A program made the position numbers and the translations under genes. A DNA stretch of 64,000 bases from Telopea speciosissima (taxonomy: Eukaryota; Streptophyta; Magnoliopsida; Proteales; Proteaceae): the NCBI RefSeq assembly GCF_018873765.1, contig NC_057921.1:67011557-67075556 (forward strand), written 5' to 3'. The notes under the pieces were generated by a model that worked only from the letters and a program-made list of their open reading frames with translations, ran no database searches and was not told the origin of the DNA. Positions 1-11,660 of this stretch are shown one piece after another (within the stretch, counting starts at the first letter, position 1; every line of letters begins with the position of its first letter).

Positions 1-1417
1 TCTTTTTGGCGTCGAGTATGACTTGTTGATCTAACTTAAGTGCATTGAAAGATTCAAGCTGAAAATTTTACATCCTGTTTTGGCATCAAATTTGCATTTA
101 TATCGACCATAAGTGAATCATGGTTCTACTCCATCTGTTTAGTTGTAATTTTTTATTGTGGATATTTCTTGCTTCCTGCTATATTCGTGGATAGATTAAG
201 GAATAGGCGGGAAAAAATGAAAAGCAAGAAAGAAAGGAAGATAATTTTTTTAGGCTTTACAGAGAATCTCCAGTGCAAGCCCATAAGGCCATAAGATGCT
301 TTTCTGTGACACCAATATCATTTAGAACCATATATTAAATCAACTGCAATTCAGAGTTTCTCTAGGCTGTCTATCAACTCTAGACCAAGAGTCTACAAGG
401 GTATCTCAAATGTAGGTAATTGGTATGTTTTATGAGCATGTTATACAAACCACAGATCAAATTTGGATGTTCATTATTTATCCTCCCCAAAAAAAAATAA
501 TGGAAGTTCATTGTTCCCTTTGAAGTTCTACCTTGAGTTTGATAATGTATTTAGGAGAGTTTTTTTTACCCCTTTTTGAAATAGGGAATTTATTTTTTTG
601 GGTGGGGGGACTGAAAGTAGGGAACATTAATGAAAAGAGCATATAGGTACACGACCTCTACTCCACCAGGTCATAATATGTAAGGACCACACTCTCATCA
701 CAAAACAGCCTTTTATCACCATACAGATAAAACTAACATCTCAATAAATCTTGTATACAAGTACCTATGGTGTGTCAGTATATAAGTCGATATCGGTTCA
801 GTGAATTATAATTTCCAAATACCCTTTCAATTACAAGTACTTAAGAAATAATGTTCCACTTTTCATGATTGCTCATGTGTAACCATCATAAGGTCCATCA
901 TTTTTAGAAAAATGAAAATCCCAATGTTCAAACTCTACCTGGAAGGTAGTCAATTAGTTAGGGTTCACATCTCACTCAAGTCCAGTGACTGTTGCAATAG
1001 TTCTATATAGTAATTAAACCACTTGGTTATTTTCACTTTTGTATTTCTTGTAAGCTTGATAAAGTAAGCAATAGGTCAAAAAATTAGTAACTTGACCATG
1101 ACTCACTATACAATATCTGAAATTTTTTTTTAAATATTTTCTGAATAAATATATGTTTAGGTGAGTGAGAACTTCATCAGTTCTGATTTTTAGAGCATTT
1201 TTTCTTGGTAAATGTATGGAACACTCGTAGTGTGTCAACTTTACTGTTGAAAATTCTGCCAGTTTTGATGTAATGTATCCATCACATTTGGTATAATTGC
1301 ACATAACCATAGTCAAAGTTTTACCTTTCAATGTAATGAAATTGCAGTCCTGGTTTAGGGTTGCCCTTTTATCACCTTTATACCAAGCATCTTCACCTAA
1401 GTTGAGCCTTTTGGCAG
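1..1417. other. No exon recognised; probably upstream intron of the hydrolase gene
   Basis: AT-rich DNA with no open frame resembling a known protein. The hydrolase exon at 1418 begins with a consensus acceptor and continues mid-protein, so this stretch is most likely its preceding intron and the earlier exons lie left of the window. The antisense open frame at 1014-1442 has no family resemblance and overlaps the hydrolase exon. Confidence 0.5.
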
Positions 1418-4400
1418 GAATATGTGAAAAATATATCATCAACTGGGATGCAATCTAACTATGGTTTTGAGGGACAATTTAATGCATGCTGGACACACAA
1501 AATGACACCAAAAGAATTGGAAATGATCCGATCTGCTGGGTTTCCAATTTCGGTCATTCACGGCAGGTTGAAACTCATTTAACTTTAGATCTCTGCCTCT
1601 TCTCATCTCCCATGAGAACACTAATTTTATGTTTTCCTTATTCTATAGGCATGACATAATAGCTCAGATATATTATGCAAGGAAGATTGCGGAGAAGCTA
1701 CAGCCAATGGCTAGAATAATAGATCTTCATGGTGGACATCTAGTGAGTCATGAACGGCCTGAAGAGGTATTTATTTTGTTTGCTATGGACTCAAGATGTG
1801 ATAGATTAGGTCATCCCATGGTCATGGGATGTATAATATCATTCTCCCCAGATGTGAGGGGAGGAAGGGCAAGAGATGGCATGCTAATGAAATCCAGCAT
1901 ATCATTATCCTCTGATGTGAGGGAGAGCAACATGGCATAGACTCTCTCTCTTTCACACATGAAATTGTGGATTGCTCTCTAATAACCTTCAGTCCTTGTG
2001 GCCTAAACTTGGAATCCACCCAAGTTTTTGGGTTTCAAGTTCCCATTTTTTTCTTTACTGTGGACTAGGATGCTGCAAGAAAGAAGATACATGAGTTTAA
2101 TGAAAAACCGACCTACTTGATTTAATGTTTAACTTGTGATATAATACATATATATATATATGAATATTCATTATTCACAATGCTTTTCTAAGAAATGGAC
2201 TAGGGAGACCTAATAGTTCTGGACCAGATTTGGTGGTTAGGGTAGTACAAAAAGTTTAAACAAGAAATAGTAGAGATGTAACAAAGGATTCAAATCTGAA
2301 TTACAGGCTGACCAGGCACCAGCAATCCCGTATCAGGTCAGCCCATTACTGGCTGGTCTTGGAGGGAAAATCAGTGGTATCGTCTAGATCGTGTCGGCCA
2401 ATCCAATAAATACCAAGACAACTCCATCCCCAAGTGGAAATAAAGTTGTTATATCATTTTGTATTTTTGTAAGATTCAGATGAATATAAAATTAACATGC
2501 AGCATATGGATAAGGGCATGGATGTTAAACAAGAAGTGATGACCTGAGACCAGGTTGTTCAGGCCCAGCAATCATAAATGAGCTAAATGTAGACTAATTG
2601 TATGGGTGTTTCTTATGAAGCAAGAGGTATAGAACTATTACTGTCCAGCAGTCAAGATCCCATATGGCCCTACCACCGTCTGACCATCTTGTCAGATGTA
2701 TGGTTCATGAAGATGATAATGTTCCTAGGTACTTTTTTCTGATAACTGAGAACTAAATCTAGATCTTATCTTTAAAAAAAAAAATAAACAAAAGTAAGGA
2801 AGGTCTTGGATGGAAGTGATCTGCCACAATATTAAGCAAACAAAACAGCAAAGCCATCAATATGAAGATTTCCCACATATCTCTGCAGACAGTGATTGAG
2901 ACATCTGTAATCTTCACAAAGATTGAATCCCAACAATAGAATAGGCTGAAAGTATTCTCCTTCACACTAAGCTTGCCTTAATAATGAATGTTTCCTTCAC
3001 TGAAGGACCTTAATATTCAAATATGGTGAAGCCACTTAACAGTAATTGGACAACTGGAAGAACTGGTGAAAGGAAATGGACCAACAAATGATCAAACTGT
3101 CATAGCCTCCTGGCTGGGAAGGGAACAGAAGGTGAGGATATGGTGAACTATTGAAACCAATTTATCTACCGTCAATATTTTATCTAGGCAGTCAAAATAA
3201 GAAAGGCCACCTTTTCTTGATAGGGAAGGCTCCAAATGAAGATGGTTGATGAGGCATAAAACACCCCACCTATCAGAGGTTGCCACATTGCCGACCTGAC
3301 CTCAGTCCGAGAACCGAATTGAGCCGAGCAGGAAACCGAGCCGACCCCATCTCCGATAAGTCACCTGACAGAGCCAGACTCGCGCAAGCTAGCCGGTGGC
3401 TGAGGCCGAGCTTCAAGCTGAACTCACACAGGTCAGCCATAAACCGCTGGCCGAGTTGACTGCCAAGACCAACCGTTCGGGCCGACCTCCCAGGCCGAGG
3501 TGACTGTCAAGGCCGCCCGACCAGGCCGACCTCCGAGGCCAAGCCCTCCTCCACAGAGGCTACCATAGCGCCCCACCGGGGATCGCGGGGCTACGTCAAC
3601 ATCTCCTGAGAATCACAGGATAAGGATCAAGCCGCGATCCCAGTGCAATACGAAATCACACTTTACATGGACTTTTACCTTAATAAAAGCCCGACCCCGA
3701 AAATAGCTCTCTACTCTGCTCTACGCGAGGGAGCCTTCCAAAAGGACTCCTACCATACGAGGACTCTCCCAACTGCCTCATCTCATCCTCACTCTATAAA
3801 TGCCCAGGTATGGAGCACCATTCCTGATCTGGCTTTTTACTAGCTGTTACGCTGTTGCACTGGTGATTTAACTTGAGCATCGGAGAGTCCTAGGCCGGAG
3901 CCACACCGGCTCCCTTGTGCTCATCACTTGGTCTTTGCAGGCTCATCCGTGGGCGAACCAAGCATCGGAGATTTCCACACGCAACAATGGTAAAGAAGGG
4001 ACTGAATCTCATCTCTCAGGGGAGTCCAGGTTAAAGAACCAAAACAAGCATCCAGACCAATCTGAACTTTAAACAGCCTCAATAATAACACAGCCAGCAT
4101 TGCAAATTCCCAATTATTTAGGTTGCTTACAGTCTTAGTAACCAAGGAATGGCTTTTCTCAACCAATCCTTGAAGTCTCACCTAGGAGTCTCCTTATCAA
4201 TTGGAATTCTTTAAAGGTTTGAATTTTTTTATATGCAATTTTCTTATTAACACCATATATCATCTGAAAAATGAACCAGTTTCTCTTCCCATGTTAAAAA
4301 AACTATCAAGTCCTTAAAATTAGGACAAAGTTTAAGAACAATCATCCATTAGTTGACCCACTGTAATTCCTGTTCATTGTTGCAATCTAACAGAAAGGTT

Positions 4401-7400
4401 TTACCCCATAATTGTCAACTATAACTTGCCAGTTTCCTAACAAGGCCAGGTACAAAATGCACATATTGCTGTCTTGGTTTGGAAACATTTTTTGCAGTCC
4501 ATCAAGTATACTTCCTCCTGCTGTTCAGAAATGGTTTTTCTTCGTATAACCTAAGCATTAACATCATCCTAAAAGCAAGAACAGGAAAAAAAAAAAAAAA
4601 CTGCAAATAGCTATGATGCATATGGTAGAGATGGGAGAGAAGGTTCGAAAACAGGAATGAGATTTGTAAGATATGATGCCCAGAATGGACACAGATACAA
4701 ACCTACTTATGGAAAAAGGGATATGACTATGTTTCCAGAATCCAGGACACATATAAATGCTTGTGGCTAATAGAAACCATTGATACACTACTTCAAATTA
4801 GGCACAGTAGCATGAAAATTAACTAATTTCTTCAAATGATTGAACTATGTGAGCCAACAATATGACAAAAGCACAGGTTAGCAGAAAAAAATATCAGGGA
4901 GTATAAAGGTTGTACCTTCAATACATTGAGGTTGATAATACAGTTATGGGCTTCATTACTTAAACATTGAAATAATGAGGAGAGATTTTGTTAGGGACAA
5001 ATCTCACTAGCAGTGTTGTCACAAACTCTTGATCATACAAACTTAAGTAATGTAGTACTATATTTTAAAAACTCAAAACAGTAGCCAATAGACGAGATCT
5101 TTAAATCAAAGAATAGCTTAGGCTATATGGGACATTCCTAGTAGATCTAGGAGAAGAGCATTTAGGTAATAAATCAGCAAACAACAACAGAAAACAGGAT
5201 AATCGTTTCACACTGAAATCTGTTATGAACTAGTGATTAAAAGTGATTTGAAAATCAATATATCGATGAGAAAACAAATAGTAACCCCTACCATTAATTT
5301 ACCAAGGAAGTCAGAATTCAGAAATTAGGGTTTGTAGTGGTCAATTGATTCAATGGCATATGGCATAAGCATTAGCTTAAATTGCAGAATCGATTTAACA
5401 AGAAAGGTTAAAACAGTAGCTATAATTGAGGTAGGGGCAGAATGGAAAAAGTAGAAACATCTCAAGATCAGATGGTTAGAATTAGGTCAAACTTATGTCG
5501 ATTTCACCATTAGGGTCCTTGAACATATGGTCAAAATTTTGAAGGAATCTAATGGTTGGATTGCTTAATCTCATAAAAAATGTAACACGTAAATTCTAGG
5601 TAGAACAGGAATTTGCAGAAAAATTCAAGGTCTGAACTTACTTGTTAATGGCAGAAATTTAGAAGATAGATTCAATAAAACTAGTATAAGACTAGCAGTA
5701 CAAGCATATGAGCAATAGAATAATCCACCTTGGCTTCCGCAAGGGTGATCGATTGGATCAAACACTAATCTACCTTGATCACACACAAGGGGTTTCTTGA
5801 TCAAACACAAAAGTCTTCAATAGAGAAGAAGAGCAGCAAAAGTTTTTCATTAAGCAAAATTCGTGCATAATGCTGGCCCCCCTTACAATCTTATATAGAA
5901 AAACTCAAAAATAGACTCGAACACTAAAAGGAAAAGGCCTAACCCAATCTTTAACTAATACGATAACCTAATTTGACTAGTAAACTAACTCAAAACATAG
6001 TCAAACTTTAAGTCCTAACATGCCTATGACTTTAAGAGACAATGAAATAACTAAAGACAAAGACTTAGGTTGGATTAGGAAACCCATAGCCGAACTCAGC
6101 TAAACATAACCTATGCTGGTGTGGACTCTACTAACTATGCTGATGTGGATTTCACTAACTCAAAAATTTTAAAAATAAACCAAGTATAAGTAACTTAGTC
6201 CTAATAAAGGAAATCTCGTATGCAATCTTACTACCCATGTTTTAAGCCCATGAAAGAGGCCTATTACATTAAAACCTAATGGACTAAAGGCCCCACATGT
6301 ATAGAACACAACCCTAGACAAAATTCCTAATAAAATAAGCCAGTTTTGATTATGAATCTGCATCACTAAGGGCAGGAGGTCCTTCAAAAAACCGTTGACT
6401 GATCAATAGACCTTCTAGTCAGAAGGGTTGGATTGTTTGGACACCAACCCAGACAGTTGGACCACCAGACCATGTTCACCTTGATACTAACAAACTGTTG
6501 GGACATTACATGTTAACATTAGCATAAACTAACTGACCCTTGGAACACCAACCAGAAAGCCAGAATGGTCTAATGTTTGCTGGGTTTAAAAACACTGGGC
6601 TATATGGTTAACAAGGACTTCCTTGTCCAATCAAACTGTTCTAACTTTTTAAATTCTCATCTGTTGAAACTATAACCCTACCATATTAGTACCTATGTCT
6701 GTATTTCTCACCAGGATACCGCTACCATGACCATTTGCTGGAAGCGATCTGGGTATCTTAGTTCAAAAACGAGATTACCTGAAGAAGAAGCTTCCTGCTA
6801 GAAAGGTTATATTCTTCTCATTTTCTAAGAGAGAAGATTCATTCTCGGAATGGCAAAGTGAAGAGGTACCAATTTTGGTGTATGTTCTTGAAGGCACAAC
6901 TTGTGAAAGCTCACCTGTTTGTTGGCATATTCCAAACCCCACCCTATCAACCCCCCTAAAATAGAAGTATTTTCAACATTCAAAACATTACAGTTGAACT
7001 AATATCAGAAAGAGGATTGTGATGACAATGACCTTTGTGGAAATAAATGTTACGTGTTTATGTGCGACATGTGCACATATAATTTGTTATAGATAACATG
7101 TTGATCACCAGTTTGTCATATGGTATTCTTGACATTTAGGCCATATTAGTGGAAACATATCTGGATGTTATGTTTGTGAGAAATATCAACTCTCCCAGCA
7201 TTACTTTATGAAGAAAATGGCACCCCAAACAACCCCTTAATTTGGCACTTATTCAGAACTCTATTTGTTCCAGACATTTTCTATACACTCCACCTGCATA
7301 ATTGAGATTGCATATCCACATTATGCTCATATTTTGTGAAATACAGTTAATATAACCTTTTGACAATAAGTATCTCTTACCAGATTTACTTGGGTTTATC

Positions 7401-8291
7401 TCACCATAATGCCGCTGCAAAACCTTTCAGGTCAACAAGGCTCTTTTAGAGTTAATCAAGGCATCAGAATTGAAGTTGAGTCCAAGTGATTGGTCAAATT
7501 TGCCCAAAAAAGACACTTGTGAGTACACAACACTAAAGCAATTGTCTATCCTGTTTTAGTATTATTTTTCCTGCGACCATGAATATACCTGCAAGATGCA
7601 TAAGCATGGACAAATTCATTTTCTGAACACGGTATCCTTCTGCCTTAAAAGCTGGATGCACGGAACATGAGCTTTCGTGAACCAATTATGAGAACCATTA
7701 GGAGGCTGTATCTGTTGTAGAGCTCCTAATTGAAAAGTATGTTATTTATTCAGAGATCATGACACAGTTTTGAGAAATTGAGCCCCAAGGAGCTTTGCTA
7801 CTAGAACCAACCGATTAAATTTAATCAATCTTACCCTTGGATAATAATGCATGGTAAGCCCTGACAACTAATACAAAAAGTCCTGATACATGGTAGGCCC
7901 TAACAACTAATTCAAAAAGTCCTAAAACATGGAAGAAGGAATAGGAAAGAGTAATATGTTGACCAATTTTAGAGTTTTTATGTAAGAGAGAGAGAGAGAG
8001 AGAGAGAGACCATCTGACAAGGGATGTAATTATCTTTCATATTAATTCCAAATGCCCTATGCTAATTACAGTGTTTGTTGGATCTCAGGGTGGCAAGCCA
8101 ATGAGATACAGATATCATCAAGCAGAAAGAATTATGAGGGAAGATTTTGGTCACTTTTCATGTTTGACATTATGGTGAAGTTTCATCTTTGCCTTCTATA
8201 CATTTTTGGTCTATTCATGATTTTAATTGAATATGGGAGGAAAGCTTTAAGAAGTTTAAAGCCGGTTCGAGTGGGACCCTCCATCTCTTAA
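1418..8291 (+). CDS. Alpha/beta-hydrolase family protein with C-terminal membrane segment (5' end outside window)
   Basis: Four exons are visible: 1418-1566, 1649-1766, 7431-7518 and 8089-8291. All junctions are GT-AG and the phases agree. They give the last 185 residues of a plant alpha/beta-hydrolase. Visible landmarks are VIHGRHD, whose Asp is the likely triad acid, and LHGGHLVSHERPEE, whose His is the likely triad base. The nucleophile Ser would lie in missing upstream exons. The last exon encodes a hydrophobic helix (LCLLYIFGLFMILI) followed by a basic tail ending VRVGPSIS, which suggests a tail anchor in a membrane. Substrate is unknown. The intron at 1767-7430 is 5.7 kb and contains an LTR-derived segment. 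The exon-to-family match is from memory of plant homologues, so the subfamily is not fixed. Confidence 0.85.
3284..3990 (+). mobile_element. LTR-retrotransposon fossil (LTR-like segment) inside hydrolase intron
   Basis: A GC-rich block with abrupt compositional edges inside an AT-rich intron. It holds a TATA-like signal (tctataaatgcc, about 3796) followed by a transcript-like region ending near a phrase containing gcatcggagagtcc. The same phrase occurs in the related segment at 39030-39430. No gag or pol coding sequence adjoins it, so it looks like a solo LTR or LTR remnant. Exact ends and a target duplication were not found. The superfamily is not certain; Ty3-type is a guess. It appears old and non-functional. 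Confidence 0.5.
3991..7430. other. Remainder of the 5.7-kb hydrolase intron, no coding sequence seen
   Basis: Only short meaningless frames occur here. The part at about 5600-6400 differs in texture from its surroundings and has a reversed TATA-like stretch (cttatatagaaaaac near 5890), so it may be another degraded repeat on the minus strand. I could not assign it to a family. Confidence 0.4.
7848..7932. repeat. Short tandem duplication, about 40-bp unit
   Basis: Two adjacent diverged copies share the pattern catggtaagccct...caactaat.caaaaagtcct. They lie in the last intron of the hydrolase gene. Confidence 0.7.
7986..8010. repeat. (GA)n microsatellite
   Basis: About a dozen uninterrupted ga dinucleotides, within the last hydrolase intron and about 80 bp before its final exon. 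Confidence 0.9.
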
Positions 8292-10717
8292 GAGGTATGA
8301 TTAATAAAGTCTTCACTATGGCCTTCACCCCACTGGTTGCATGGGTCATATGTTTTTCCATAACCAAGTTTCAAATTTTTATGTCTAGAAATAGTCTAGG
8401 AACAGTTTCTCATACGAGAAAGTTAATCAGAATCCATTTCCATTGTTGGCAGGTCAGGATTTATTCATCACCTGAAGATTTTTGTGTTTCAAAACAAGTA
8501 ATTAATTCAAGCGTAAGAATCAAATGTAGAGCAAAGAGATCAGATGCAAGCAAGGAGGTTCATATATCAACAGGAACTTTGGATATCCAATTCCAAAAAT
8601 GCCCTAACTACTGATTGTTTTCTATATGTACACTCAAATGGGAATTCAGCAAGGATGAAACTTGTATGCTTTCAACAGATGCAAAACAAACCCTATACCT
8701 TATACATGAGCGTAGACACATTGTACTACTAAGATCTTGGAAATGAAAGCTTCACCTCTGTTTCATACAAAATTTTATTCCTTCTGACAAGGAGAGAATT
8801 ACAGTAAGAGTAAAATACGGGAAAGGTTGGACAATGATCTGGTAATCTGAATAAGTTTCAAACCCAGTTTAAATTGGGCTAAAATATTTGCTACTTGTAT
8901 CTAATAATTGAAGGCTCAACACCAATTTGGAGTCTTGGACCTGACCTGGCTATATATTCAGAAAAGTTAGGCAATGTCTGGACTCTGGATACAGATTTTG
9001 GATGAAAAAATTCTTGTCTGAACCCAAAATGAAATATGGTTTAGACCAGGTTAGGAGGATTAAAAACTGCACTGCCATCTCAAGATTCTTTCGATCAACT
9101 GGCTTCGTTCAATTTAATTGGAACCATCAAGGTATCTAAATCAGAATGAGTTAAAGATGAGAAGGTTACTAGGTCAGTAACTAGTGCACTTGCAGGTTAA
9201 AAAAAATGTACCTAGATGACACCCATTTTGCAACATGGACACAGGAATTAAAAAAGGAGAAAATTGTTTAAGTCTGAATGAATTTCCTGAGGTAGTAAAC
9301 TTCAGTAACCATTTAAATCAGAGTCAGTGAGGATCAGATTTGAAGTTATCTGATTTATACAGAACCTGGGCATCAACATAAACTCATCAGAACTGTACAG
9401 AGTAGAGAAGGCAGCAGCATCTAATTCAAAAATCAAAACAGAGTCTTTCTTTAGTTGGGTTTGGGTGATTAAATAATCAACTAAACGACGTTGGTTTGGT
9501 GCTTCTTATCGTCTTGATGAACCTATTATCTCTTTACTCAGTTCTACCAACTAAGAAGCAAGAACAGAGGAGAGTAAAACTGTACCTAACAGCTTTAATC
9601 CATTAAAAAAAAAAAGAACTCCATTTGTTGATTCTGTTTTACTTATCAGCTTATGGAAGGAGAGAGAGAGAGAGAGGTACCTGGTGCCTCTGTGCTTGCT
9701 TAAAGGTGTGCTAGAAATCCGTACTGCTTTGCTTTGCTGCGTTGGTGGAGAGAAGGAAATGAGGAGTCCAAAGTCTTTTAAATCTATCCAAAAGGGTGTA
9801 GTTTCAAATAATATGCTTTGGGGAATATACTGGGGTTTGCTGACGTCATGGTTTCAGCTCCACAAGCTACCCCCTTTGGCTACTGGTTTGTCGTGGTTCG
9901 CAATGCGTGTTGTGCTAGGGAAGGTATCTTTTCGATTCGACGAGGCTATTTTCGTCCATTCAATATAAATTGGACTAGAATTCCGCCGCCTCACAACTCA
10001 AGGAGGCCCACAGGCCACAACCAAAGATGTAAGGGTTTTTTACAAATGCCTTCCTGAAAATGTCATTTATCCAAATGCCCCTTACAAGTTTTGTAATTGT
10101 AAACTCTTGTTATTTTCAAAACAGTGTAGCACTTTGGTGCAGTCCGTTGATTTGGGATGTTAGTTTTAGAGAATCTAATGATCAAAATGCCCTTCTCATA
10201 AAAATCCACCAAAATTAAAGAATAAAATAACCAATTGCCCTCATATTCCTAAATGATTTAGGGTTTGAAATTGAAAATCAAATCCTAAACCATTTGGAAA
10301 AGATGAACCCTAAAATCAAACTTCCAAAATTGAAAATCAAACTAAATGGTGAATTCTGTGAGCAATGAAGGTGGGAGTGTCTCTGTTCATAAAAACTCAG
10401 TGAGTTGACCCTATTACAGAGTCGGCATGATTTGAGGAATTAAAATCGGATCACTCAAATCGAATTGGAATAGGATGGATTCAATTTCTGATTTCAGTTA
10501 ATTCTCGATTCAAAAAAATTGTGGTTCAAGCCGATTTCGATTGATTTTGGCTGGTTCCCCACCAATTCTGTTGCCAATAATTCCGCTTCCTTGAACAGTG
10601 GAACCTAATTTGCATTGCATTTATATTTTATGAAAGAAATCCTTTGCATTCATTTGTGGTAATGTACTAGATTCCTAAAATTAGAGGGTTGCCACTTGGA
10701 GTTGGAGATGGCAATTC
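8292..10717. other. Intergenic, nothing coding recognised
   Basis: Follows the hydrolase stop. An aataaag-like polyadenylation signal sits near 8301. The open frames at 8297-8614 and 9684-9968 have no recognisable motifs. A short GA run lies at about 9660-9676. The part at about 10420-10560 carries the degenerate aatcggatcactcaaatcg/gccgatttcgattg texture found at several other places in the window. Confidence 0.5.
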
Positions 10718-10877
10718 GGCTCTCCTCCAGCCATGGCAGGAGCTGGAGGATCCAACCCAGCAAAACAAGGGGGTGTTTGGGTCATTTCACAGGCAGACCC
10801 ACCTCTGAAATGACCAAAACACCCTATGTTTTTGCTGGGCTGGATCCTCCAGCTCCCACCACGGCTGGAGGAGAGCC
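10718..10877. mobile_element. Foldback (MITE-like) element, about 70-bp arms
   Basis: The left arm begins ggctctcctccagcc and the right arm ends ggctggaggagagcc. The arms pair over about 70 bases with few mismatches around a loop of about 18 bases near 10790-10805. The near-perfect hairpin is unlike the surrounding DNA. No clear target duplication was found, so the transposon superfamily is open. A hairpin this good could also feed small-RNA processing if transcribed. Confidence 0.7.
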
Positions 10878-11284
10878 GGATCCCTTGGATGGTCCATATG
10901 GTGTGGAACTTTTGAGGCAACTTCAATAAAGCCATTGAAAATACAAGTTTTTGAGTCATGTTATGACTGGAGAGTATAGTTGATACAGCACCTGAGAAAC
11001 AGTTGGAGGCTATATAAGGGAGATATAAAGTCCAGAACCAAGAACAATGGAAAGCCACTGAGCTACCATATGGGGAAGGAGAGCAGAATTAAGTCATGGC
11101 ATAAGGTTTCTTAATCTGGGCTGATTAGAAAATCTTACCTGGTTTTGAATAGAGAGCATTGACACCCCACACTTGATCTGAATTACTGAATACCTTCTTC
11201 ACATTCAATTGGGAAAGCAGGTCAAAGTGTGTATTCTTTTGCATTGTTCAGATGGAACAGAGATACAAAAACTTAATCAAAGAA

Positions 11285-11560
11285 ATCATTGATAGTACAT
11301 GAAATTGCTTAGCCTCAACCTGGAAGCAAAAGGCACAAATACAAACAAATATTTAGTGGTAAAATATACTATCCCAGGGTACAAAAGAAATCATTTATGG
11401 TACATGATGGCACTTATTGCGGACCTGTAAGCAGAAAGAACTAGAACAGATATAAATTCTGTGGTAAAATATATATAATCCCAGGGTTCAATAGGAATTG
11501 TCTATGGTACATGAAAGTACTTATCTTCAACCTGGAAGCAAAAAGAACTACAAATTGGGG
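11285..11560. repeat. Three diverged tandem copies of a ~105-115 bp unit
   Basis: Units starting near 11287, 11394 and 11500 share gtacatgaaa/tggca...ctta, aacctggaagcaaaa and ggtaaaatatat..cccaggg. They lie just downstream of the ABIL stop codon on the minus strand and so probably fall in or near its 3' UTR. Confidence 0.75.
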
Positions 11561-11660
11561 TAATAAACAAAACAAGAAATTTTGGATTAAGCAGGTATCA
11601 GTCATTGCACTACTCTCTTCCATAATTATCTCTCTATGAGTATCTATCTCCATTGCTTTC

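Noticed and set aside
3924-4181. Antisense open frame at the LTR edge
   Set aside because: Overlaps the LTR-derived block and runs into plain intron; no family match.
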